DNA from: an uncultured Clostridia bacterium
GTDB lineage: Bacteria > Bacillota > Clostridia > Oscillospirales > Acutalibacteraceae
DNA: 5,464 nucleotides
Assembly (NCBI GenBank): GCA_937875885.1
Contig: CALEIO010000102.1
Coordinates: 1 to 5,464, forward strand
Direction: 5' to 3'
This document shows positions 1 to 5,464 of the stretch, one piece after another. Both the position numbers and the translations under genes were made by a program. Within the stretch, counting starts at the first letter, position 1; each line of letters opens with the position of its first letter. Below the pieces are notes generated by a model that had not been told where the DNA came from, searched no databases, and saw nothing but the letters and a program-made list of their open reading frames with translations.

Positions 1-517
1 AGGGAGCAAGTTCCTTTGCAAGTGCCTGTGTAAGACCGATAACCCCTGCCTTGGAAGCACTGTAATGCACCTCGCAGGAAGCACCCACCTGACCCCACAT
101 GGAGCTGATGTTTATGATGCTTCCGCTCTTTGCATTAATCATATACTTTGCGGCTGCACGGCTGCAGTTGAACACACCTGTAAGGTTTGTGCCAATCATA
201 TCATTCCACTCGTCGTCTGTAATGTCGGTGAAAAGTTTGAACTGTGCAATTCCCGCATTGTTGACAAGCACGTCAACTCTGCCAAAGTTTTTGTAAGCAG
301 TATCAACCAGCACCTGTGCCTGTGAGGAATCAGATACATCTGCACCCACAGCGATTGCCGCTACACCATAGCCTTCAATAAGAACTTTGGCAAGGTTTTC
401 TGCTTTTTCTTTGTTTGTTTTGTATCCTAAGATAACATTATAACCGTTTTTAGCCATAGCTACGGCACAAGCTGCACCAATGCCGCGAGAGGCACCTGTT
501 ACAACTGCAGTTTTCAT
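1..517 (-). CDS. SDR-family reductase, FabG/YmfI-like (probable EF-P 5-aminopentanone reductase), 3' end missing
   Basis: This is an NAD(P)-dependent short-chain dehydrogenase/reductase. Only the first 172 residues are in the window; the family is usually about 240-250 long, so roughly the last 70 (substrate loop and C-terminus) are cut off by the window edge. Translation from the ATG at 517 gives a Rossmann fold with the glycine-rich TGASRGIG at residues 7-14, Asp60 for the adenine ring, NNAG at 86-89, structural Asn111, and the catalytic set Ser139, Tyr152 and Lys156 (YSASK). The FabG group shares all of these. The stretches GIAQFKLFTDIT (89-100) and ISSMWGQVGASCEVHYSASK (137-156) resemble, from memory, the Firmicute YmfI family, which reduces 5-aminopentanone on the EF-P lysine to 5-aminopentanol in the cytoplasm. 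A fatty-acid 3-oxoacyl-ACP reductase (fabG) remains the main alternative. It follows glnS after 34 bases and is probably co-transcribed with gltX and glnS. The SDR assignment is very secure; the YmfI subfamily is an inference. Confidence 0.93.
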   Translation of the reverse strand, partial: MKTAVVTGASRGIGAACAVAMAKNGYNVILGYKTNKEKAENLAKVLIEGYGVAAIAVGADVSDSSQAQVLVDTAYKNFGRVDVLVNNAGIAQFKLFTDITDDEWNDMIGTNLTGVFNCSRAAAKYMINAKSGSIINISSMWGQVGASCEVHYSASKAGVIGLTQALAKELAP

Positions 518-523
518 AATTAT

Positions 524-529
524 CCTCCT
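524..529 (-). promoter_or_regulatory. Shine-Dalgarno of the SDR gene
   Basis: On the minus strand this reads AGGAGG, a consensus ribosome binding site, six bases before the ATG at 517-515. It fixes the start of the SDR gene and shows that it is translated independently of glnS, whose stop codon lies 22 bases upstream. Confidence 0.9.
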
Positions 530-551
530 GCCGTGCAAAGCTTACACGGAC

Positions 552-2249
552 TTATTTTTTCTTAAAACCGTCCTTGAGGGATACGCTGCGGTTAAAGATG
601 AGATTATCCTTTGTGCTGTCCTTATCTGCACAGAAGTAACCCAGTCTCATAAACTGATAGCCTGCACCTGTTTTTGCATCCTGGAGTGAACGCTCAACCT
701 TACAACCTGTAAGCACCTTGAGAGAATCAGGGTTAAGGAAATCAAGGAAGTTTCTGTCGCCTGCATCAGGATCGGGAACTGTGAAGAGATTATCGTAAAG
801 ACGAACCTCTGCTTCTGCACAATTGTTAGCGTCTACCCAGTGGATAGTACCTCTGACCTTTCTGCCGTCAGGAGTGTTGCCGCCCTTTGTTTCAGGGTCA
901 TAAGTAGCGTAAACCTCTGTTACGTTACCCTCCTCATCCTTCTTGCAGCCTGTGCATTTAACAATATATGCAGACTTAAGTCTTACCTCGTTACCGGGAT
1001 AGAGTCTCTGATAACCCTTGATGGGCTCCTCCATAAAGTCCTCTGCCTCGATGTAACAAACCTTGGAGAAGGTGATGGTTCTGTTGCCGTCCTCTTCTCT
1101 GTTGGGGTTATTTTCAACCTCAAACTCCTCGGTAAGGTCTGCAGGATAGTTCTCAATAACGAGCTTTATGGGATTGATAACAGCCATAACTCTCTGTGCT
1201 TTTTCGTTAAGGTCTTCTCTGAGACAATGCTCAAGGAAGCTGTATTCTACAATGGAGTTCACCTTGGAAACACCGTTTCTCTCTGTAAAGTTACGGATAG
1301 ACTCGGGTGTGTAACCTCTTCTTCTGAGACCGCAGAGAGTAGGCATTCTGGGGTCATCCCAGCCGCTTACATAGCCGTCATCAACCAGAGTTCTGAGCTT
1401 TCTCTTGGACATAACTGTGTTGTTGATGCCAAGTCTTGCAAACTCAATCTGACGGGGCTTTGCAGGAACTGAAACATTGTTGATTACCCAATCGTAAAGG
1501 GGTCTGTGATCCTCAAACTCAAGAGAGCAAAGGCTGTGAGTAATATGCTCCATAGCATCCTCAATGGGATGAGCAAAGTCATACATAGGATAGATAACCC
1601 ACTTGTCGCCTGTTGCGTGGTGAGGAAGCTTGTTGATTCGGTAGATAACCGGATCACGCATATTGAAGTTACCGCTTGCAAGGTCAATCTTTGCACGGAG
1701 GGTCATTGTACCTTCCTCAAACTCACCGTTCTTCATTCTCTCGAAGAGGTCAAGGCTCTCATCGATGGGTCTGTCACGATAGGGGCTCTTTGCAGGAGTG
1801 GAAAGGTCACCTCTGTACTCTCTCATCTGCTCTGCATTAAGCTCACAAACATAAGCAAGACCTTTCTTGATAAGCTCAACTGCAAAGTTGTACATATCAT
1901 CAAAATACTCAGAAGCATAGTAGAAGCGGTCTTCCCAATCGAAGCCCAGCCACTTGATATCTTCCTTGATAGCATCTACATACTCCACGTCTTCTTTTGT
2001 GGGGTTTGTATCGTCCATTCTAAGGTTACACACACCGCCGTACTTCTGCGCTGTACCAAAGTCAATGCAGATAGCCTTTGCGTGACCGATGTGGAGATAA
2101 CCATTGGGCTCGGGTGGGAAACGTGTGTGCACCTTCATACCCTCATAACGGCCACCCTCTGCGATATCTTCATCAATAAAATCGTGGATGAAGTTAGAGG
2201 GCATAACCTTTTCTTCGTTCATTTCAGCATTCTTAATCTCGTCTGCCAT
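552..2249 (-). CDS. glnS: glutamine--tRNA ligase (GlnRS)
   Basis: This class I aminoacyl-tRNA synthetase joins glutamine to tRNA-Gln using ATP, in the cytoplasm. The 565 residues are complete and match the usual bacterial length (about 554 in E. coli). After a short variable N-terminus come [16 protein letters not shown] at 45-60 (HIGH at 53-56, ATP site), LRMDDTNP at 76-83 and the IYPMYDF pocket at 219-225, both typical of GlnRS. MSKRKL at 280-285 is the KMSKS-loop equivalent, followed by GWDDPRMPT and GLRRRGYT. Residues from about 355 on form the two beta-barrel anticodon-binding domains, with [12 protein letters not shown] at 461-472 and YFC near 538-540. There is no YqeY-type C-terminal extension; the protein ends GFKKK. 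The start at 2249 is supported by an AAAGGTGA site; internal Met10, Met16 and Met38 are less likely starts. It lies 25 bases after gltX, which implies co-transcription. Many Firmicutes lack this enzyme and make Gln-tRNA by transamidation, so its presence tells something about the lineage. Confidence 0.98.
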   Translation of the reverse strand: MADEIKNAEMNEEKVMPSNFIHDFIDEDIAEGGRYEGMKVHTRFPPEPNGYLHIGHAKAICIDFGTAQKYGGVCNLRMDDTNPTKEDVEYVDAIKEDIKWLGFDWEDRFYYASEYFDDMYNFAVELIKKGLAYVCELNAEQMREYRGDLSTPAKSPYRDRPIDESLDLFERMKNGEFEEGTMTLRAKIDLASGNFNMRDPVIYRINKLPHHATGDKWVIYPMYDFAHPIEDAMEHITHSLCSLEFEDHRPLYDWVINNVSVPAKPRQIEFARLGINNTVMSKRKLRTLVDDGYVSGWDDPRMPTLCGLRRRGYTPESIRNFTERNGVSKVNSIVEYSFLEHCLREDLNEKAQRVMAVINPIKLVIENYPADLTEEFEVENNPNREEDGNRTITFSKVCYIEAEDFMEEPIKGYQRLYPGNEVRLKSAYIVKCTGCKKDEEGNVTEVYATYDPETKGGNTPDGRKVRGTIHWVDANNCAEAEVRLYDNLFTVPDPDAGDRNFLDFLNPDSLKVLTGCKVERSLQDAKTGAGYQFMRLGYFCADKDSTKDNLIFNRSVSLKDGFKKK

Positions 2250-2255
2250 TATATA

Positions 2256-2263
2256 TCACCTTT
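2256..2263 (-). promoter_or_regulatory. Shine-Dalgarno of glnS
   Basis: The minus strand reads AAAGGTGA, six bases before the glnS ATG at 2249-2247. It pairs well with the 16S 3' end and picks this ATG over the in-frame methionines at codons 10, 16 and 38. It sits inside the 25-base gltX-glnS gap, which leaves no room for a separate promoter or terminator there. Confidence 0.85.
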
Positions 2264-2274
2264 CTGAAAGTAGA

Positions 2275-3723
2275 TTATGCATCAAACTTAGCAAGGCCTG
2301 TCTCCATTCTTCTGAGAGACTCTTCCTTGCCCAGAATATCCAGTATCTCAACTGCACCACCGGGAGTAACTGTCTTGCCGGCTACTGCAATTCTTGCAGG
2401 CCACATTACTGTGCCGTTTTTAAGTTCCATTCTCTCTGCCATAGAGATGAGGAGTTCTTTGATTGCATCGCAGTTCCAATCTGCGAGAGCTTTGAGCTCA
2501 TCATAAACAGCCTTGAGGAGCACAGGTGCGTTCTCAAGATTTGTCTTGCTCTTTTTATTTACAAAGAGTTCCTTGTCGTACTCGGGAAGCTCTTTGAAGA
2601 AATCGATCATAGGAGGAATATCGGTAAGCTTTACTGTTCTCTGCTGCAGAATAGCTGTAAGCTTCATTGCATCATACTGTGCATCACCGAAAACTTCCTT
2701 AAAGTAAGGATCTGCAACCTTTGCAAAATCCTCTGCACTCATACCTCTCAGGTACTCACCATTGAGCCAGGAAAGCTTATCGTAGTCAAATACGGAGGGA
2801 GATTTGGAAATCTCGTCAACGTGGAAATTCTCTGCAAGTTCAGAAAGTGAAAAAATCTCCTGATTTGACTTGGGGCACCAACCAAGAAGTGCAATGTAGT
2901 TAATGATTGCCTCGGGCAGATATCCGTCACGTACCAGATCCTCAAAACCTGTAGCGCCATGACGCTTGGAAAGCTTTGAAACAGAGCCGTCCTCGTTCTT
3001 GCCCATAATCAGGGGCAGATGAACGTAAGTGGGAATCTCCCAGCCGAATGCTTCGTAAAGAAGATTGTACTTGGGTGTGGAGCTTAAGTATTCGCAACCT
3101 CTTACAACGTGTGTAATACCCATTGTGTGGTCATCAATAACATTTGCAAAGTTATATGTGGGATATCCGTCGGATTTAATGAGGATCTGATCTGTAAGTT
3201 CAGAGTTCTCAACTGTAATCTCTCCGAATACTGCATCAGAAAATGTAGTGGAACCCTCTGTGGGCGTCTTCTGACGGATTACATAAGGCACACCCTCTGC
3301 AAGGAGTCTGTCAATTTCTTCCTGGGGAAGATTTCTGCAATGACCATCGTAACCACCGCCAACAGATTCCTCGGAAAGCTCTGCAAGTCTTTCTTTGGTG
3401 CAGAAACAACGATATGCCTTGCCTTCTTTAATAAGTTGTTCTGCATAGGGCAGATACATTTCTCTTCTTTCAGACTGAACATAGGGACCAAAATCGCCGC
3501 CTACATCGGGACCTTCATCGTGAGAAAGACCTGCAACCTTAAGTGTGTTGTAGATAACATCCACAGCACCCTCTACAAGGCGCTCACGGTCTGTATCCTC
3601 AATACGAAGGATAAACTTGCCATCCTGGGATTTTGCAATAAGATACTCATAGAGAGCTGTTCTCAGGTTTCCCACGTGCATAAAACCTGTGGGACTGGGT
3701 GCATAACGGGTACGTACTGTCAT
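2275..3723 (-). CDS. gltX: glutamate--tRNA ligase (GluRS)
   Basis: This class I synthetase attaches glutamate to tRNA-Glu with ATP, in the cytoplasm. The 482 residues are complete (family about 470-490). The N-terminal catalytic fold opens with RYAPSPTGFMHVGNLRTAL at 6-24, where HVGN (16-19) is the HIGH-box variant normal for GluRS. FILRIEDTDRERL at 37-49 binds the amino acid. YPTYNFANVIDDHTMGITHV at 187-206 and RGCEYLSSTPK at 208-218 follow, then KLSKRHGA at 250-257 is the KMSKS box. The alpha-helical anticodon-binding domain fills roughly 310-482 and ends with the typical VTPGGAVEILDILGKEES segment. The zinc-motif region has Cys107, Cys109 and Cys129, but the fourth position (CxH in E. coli) is Asn131. 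It is the first gene after an rpoC terminator and its own promoter, and leads the gltX-glnS-SDR operon. Whether it is strictly discriminating for tRNA-Glu cannot be read from motifs alone, but a neighbouring glnS makes that likely. Confidence 0.98.
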   Translation of the reverse strand: MTVRTRYAPSPTGFMHVGNLRTALYEYLIAKSQDGKFILRIEDTDRERLVEGAVDVIYNTLKVAGLSHDEGPDVGGDFGPYVQSERREMYLPYAEQLIKEGKAYRCFCTKERLAELSEESVGGGYDGHCRNLPQEEIDRLLAEGVPYVIRQKTPTEGSTTFSDAVFGEITVENSELTDQILIKSDGYPTYNFANVIDDHTMGITHVVRGCEYLSSTPKYNLLYEAFGWEIPTYVHLPLIMGKNEDGSVSKLSKRHGATGFEDLVRDGYLPEAIINYIALLGWCPKSNQEIFSLSELAENFHVDEISKSPSVFDYDKLSWLNGEYLRGMSAEDFAKVADPYFKEVFGDAQYDAMKLTAILQQRTVKLTDIPPMIDFFKELPEYDKELFVNKKSKTNLENAPVLLKAVYDELKALADWNCDAIKELLISMAERMELKNGTVMWPARIAVAGKTVTPGGAVEILDILGKEESLRRMETGLAKFDA

Positions 3724-3734
3724 ATATAAAACCG

Positions 3735-3740
3735 TCCTTT
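3735..3740 (-). promoter_or_regulatory. Shine-Dalgarno of gltX
   Basis: The minus strand reads AAAGGA, eleven bases before the gltX ATG at 3723-3721. The spacing is slightly long but acceptable. The encoded start MTVRTRYAPSPTG is the typical GluRS N-terminus, so the start is secure from protein content as well. Confidence 0.7.
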
Positions 3741-3786
3741 CGGAAAATTTACAACATTAATCCATAATAACATATATTAATAATTT

Positions 3787-3815
3787 ATTTTACCACACAA
3801 AACCCGATTTTACAA
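3787..3815 (-). promoter_or_regulatory. sigma-A-type promoter for the gltX-glnS-SDR operon
   Basis: On the minus strand there is a -35-like TTGTAA (3815-3810, 4 of 6 to TTGACA), a 17-base spacer, and a -10-like TAAAAT (3792-3787, 5 of 6 to TATAAT). A TGG directly before the -10 gives the TGn extended element. Transcription would begin near 3780, giving a leader of about 57 bases before gltX. It lies between the rpoC terminator and gltX, where a promoter is needed. The surroundings are very AT-rich, so chance matches are possible. A second candidate, TGT followed by TATTAT at 3769-3764, has an extended -10 but no recognisable -35. Confidence 0.6.
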
Positions 3816-3858
3816 TTATTTTATTAAATATTTTCAGATATATAGCAGCTGTTTTTGC

Positions 3859-3895
3859 AAACAAAAAAGCCTGATAGCATAAACCATCAGGCTTT
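3859..3895 (-). terminator. intrinsic terminator after rpoC
   Basis: On the minus strand AAAGCCTGAT (3895-3886) and ATCAGGCTTT (3875-3866) form a perfect 10-base-pair stem with a 10-base loop. The 3' arm runs into a T tract (TTTTTT then GTTT down to about 3859). It starts 17 bases after the rpoC stop codon. The opposite strand has no T tract after the stem, so it acts on minus-strand transcription only and ends the rpoC transcription unit before gltX. Confidence 0.9.
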
Positions 3896-3912
3896 AGTTG
3901 TATTAAGTTATA

Positions 3913-5464
3913 TTACTGTTCTTCAAAGGACTGGGGAGCCTGAGGAATAAAGTTAGCTTCAAGCTCAACATCTGTATAACGGCGCATACCTGTACCTGCG
4001 GGTACCAGCTTACCGATAATAACATTTTCCTTAAGACCAATAAGGGGATCAACCTTACCCTTGATAGCAGCATCGGTGAGAACTCTTGTTGTTTCCTGGA
4101 AGGAAGCTGCAGACAGGAAGCTGTCTGTTGCAAGAGATGCCTTTGTGATACCAAGCAGAAGCTGTGTCCACTCTGCCTCCTTGAGGCCTTCCTCGCCTGC
4201 TTCAATACGCTTGCGGATCTGCTTGTTAGCATAGAGAACTTCGCTCTTGTCATACATCTGACCGCCGAGGAACTCTGTGGAGCCGGGCTCGTCAACACGA
4301 ACCTTGCGCATCATCTGACGAACGATAACCTCGATGTGCTTATCGTTGATATCAACACCCTGGAGACGGTATGTGCTCTGTACCTCGCTGATGAGGTAAT
4401 CCTGCACTGCCTGTGTACCGAGGATTGCAAGGATATCGTGGGGGTTTACAGCACCATCAGTGATCTTGTCACCGGCCTTGATGATGTCACCCTCCTGAAC
4501 CTTAACTCTGAAGCCGAAGGGAATCAGGTACTGCTTCTCATCGCCTGTATCCTTATTGAATACAACTGCGTGACGGTTGTTCTTGATTGTATCAAAGCGA
4601 ACCTCACCGTCGATCTCACTGATAATAGCAAGGCTCTTGGGCTTTCTGCTTTCGAAGAGCTCTTCAACACGGGGAAGACCCTGTGTGATATCTTCTGCGG
4701 AAGCAACACCACCGGTATGGAAGGTTCTCATTGTAAGCTGTGTACCGGGTTCACCGATAGACTGAGCAGCAATGATACCTACTGCCTCACCTACTGTTAC
4801 AGGCTGACCATTTGCAAGGTTAGCACCGTAGCACTTACGGCATACGCCCTGCTTTGCGTGACAACCCAGAACGGAACGGATTGTGATTCTCTCTGTGCCG
4901 GAGTTGCAGATGATATCTGCATCAGCAGCATCCATAAGCTTATCTTTGGATACAAGAACGTTACCCTCTGCATCCTTGAAGTCATCAACAAGGTATCTGC
5001 CGATAAGACGCTCGTGCATACCTTCGATAACGTGCTTACCTGACTTGATGTCAAAGATTTCCAGACCCTCTGTTGTATGACAGTCTTCCTCACGGATAAT
5101 AACTTCCTGAGAAACGTCAACAAGACGACGGGTAAGGTAACCTGAGTCAGCTGTACGAAGAGCTGTATCTGCAAGACCCTTACGAGCACCACGGGAAGAA
5201 ATGAAGTATTCGAGAATATTCAGACCTTCACGGTAGTTAGCACGAATGGGGATTTCGATTGTTTTACCTGAGGTATTTGCGATAAGACCACGCATACCTG
5301 CCAGCTGACGGATCTGGCTCATACTGCCTCGAGCACCTGAGTCAGCCATCATAAAGATGGGATTGTAACGGTCGAGACCGCCCTGAAGTGCAGCGGTAAC
5401 ATCGTTAGTTGCTTTATCCCAGATCTTGATAACTTCGTTGTATCTGTCTTCTTCAGAACGGAGA
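3913..5464 (-). CDS. rpoC: DNA-directed RNA polymerase subunit beta' (RpoC), C-terminal part
   Basis: This is the last 516 residues of the RNA polymerase beta' subunit; the start lies beyond the window edge, and the frame stays open through position 5463. The bacterial protein is about 1,200 residues or more, so about 40% is seen. In fragment numbering: [11 protein letters not shown] at 37-47 and [11 protein letters not shown] at 50-60 are universal; [20 protein letters not shown] at 92-111 is the bridge helix beside the active site. Cys128, Cys201, Cys208 and Cys211 form the second zinc site, with spacing very close to E. coli. [20 protein letters not shown] at 229-248 leads into the trigger loop, and [20 protein letters not shown] follows at 250-269. 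Only a short distance separates the trigger-loop halves, so the large insertion of proteobacterial RpoC is absent. The C-terminus ends with a Clostridia-like [11 protein letters not shown] segment and SFEEQ. A strong terminator follows 17 bases after the stop. Confidence 0.98.
   Translation of the reverse strand, partial: LRSEEDRYNEVIKIWDKATNDVTAALQGGLDRYNPIFMMADSGARGSMSQIRQLAGMRGLIANTSGKTIEIPIRANYREGLNILEYFISSRGARKGLADTALRTADSGYLTRRLVDVSQEVIIREEDCHTTEGLEIFDIKSGKHVIEGMHERLIGRYLVDDFKDAEGNVLVSKDKLMDAADADIICNSGTERITIRSVLGCHAKQGVCRKCYGANLANGQPVTVGEAVGIIAAQSIGEPGTQLTMRTFHTGGVASAEDITQGLPRVEELFESRKPKSLAIISEIDGEVRFDTIKNNRHAVVFNKDTGDEKQYLIPFGFRVKVQEGDIIKAGDKITDGAVNPHDILAILGTQAVQDYLISEVQSTYRLQGVDINDKHIEVIVRQMMRKVRVDEPGSTEFLGGQMYDKSEVLYANKQIRKRIEAGEEGLKEAEWTQLLLGITKASLATDSFLSAASFQETTRVLTDAAIKGKVDPLIGLKENVIIGKLVPAGTGMRRYTDVELEANFIPQAPQSFEEQ

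Noticed and set aside
531..549. A small inverted repeat (CCGTG/CACGG, 5-base-pair stem, 9-base loop) between glnS and the SDR gene, considered as a terminator
   Set aside because: The stem is short and is followed on the minus strand by the Shine-Dalgarno, not a T tract. It would not stop transcription and may be chance.
1506..2267. A 253-codon open frame on the plus strand opposite the 5' part of glnS, and other long plus-strand frames opposite glnS, gltX and rpoC (e.g. 840-1472, 2188-2850, 3109-3729, 4336-5043)
   Set aside because: Their translations are Cys/Leu/Ile-rich with no recognisable domain and they lie entirely opposite strongly conserved genes. They arise from codon bias in the true minus-strand genes.
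3732..3743. A 3-base-pair hairpin (CCG/CGG) placing the gltX Shine-Dalgarno in its loop, considered as a translational switch
   Set aside because: Three base pairs flanked by T runs on both sides are too weak to form a regulatory structure.
3903..4298. A minus-strand frame of 131 codons overlapping the end of rpoC, and similar short minus-strand frames inside glnS, gltX and rpoC
   Set aside because: They are alternative frames of genes whose protein family is certain, with low-complexity Ser/Leu-rich translations and no support for a start.
3913..5352. Treating the methionine at 5352 as the start of a 479-residue protein
   Set aside because: The frame continues upstream to the window edge with typical RpoC sequence (for example DRYNPIF just before the [10 protein letters not shown] motif), so this Met is internal.
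1..5464. Search by eye for mobile elements, CRISPR-like direct repeats, tRNA genes, attachment sites, toxin-antitoxin or defence genes
   Set aside because: Almost the whole window is filled by four conserved housekeeping genes with short gaps. I see no repeat units, transposase motifs or tRNA-like folds, so no undescribed system is claimed.

Overview
The window is ordinary housekeeping DNA from a bacterium. All four genes lie on the minus strand, so transcription runs from high to low coordinates: rpoC (3' part), gltX, glnS, and the first two thirds of a short-chain dehydrogenase/reductase (SDR) gene. The likely source is a mid-GC Clostridia-type Firmicute, possibly a gut Oscillospirales/Ruminococcaceae-like organism. 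This is inferred from the strong AGGAGG-type ribosome binding sites, an RpoC C-terminal part with no room for the large proteobacterial trigger-loop insertion, the AT-rich spacer with sigma-A-like promoter boxes, and an SDR closest in motif pattern to the Firmicute YmfI family. The placement is from recalled protein similarity, not a search.

Region by region (in transcription order): 5464-3913 is the last 516 codons of the RNA polymerase beta' subunit, with bridge helix, second zinc site and trigger loop. 3912-3724 is a 189-base spacer holding an intrinsic terminator for rpoC and then an extended -10 promoter for the next unit. 3723-2275 is a complete glutamyl-tRNA synthetase. After 25 bases comes a complete glutaminyl-tRNA synthetase (2249-552), and after 34 bases an SDR gene (517-1) that runs off the window edge. 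The last three genes have short gaps, each gap carries a Shine-Dalgarno sequence, and no terminator is visible between them, so they probably form one operon.

Functionally the operon joins the two paralogous class I synthetases that charge tRNA-Glu and tRNA-Gln. The SDR looks more like the YmfI enzymes that finish the modification of elongation factor P than a fatty-acid FabG; if so, all three genes serve translation. I found no mobile element, CRISPR array, RNA gene or convincing undescribed system. The points worth a second look are modest: the gltX-glnS pairing, the identity of the SDR, a GluRS zinc site that has lost a ligand, and rpoC ending in a terminator instead of continuing into str-operon genes.
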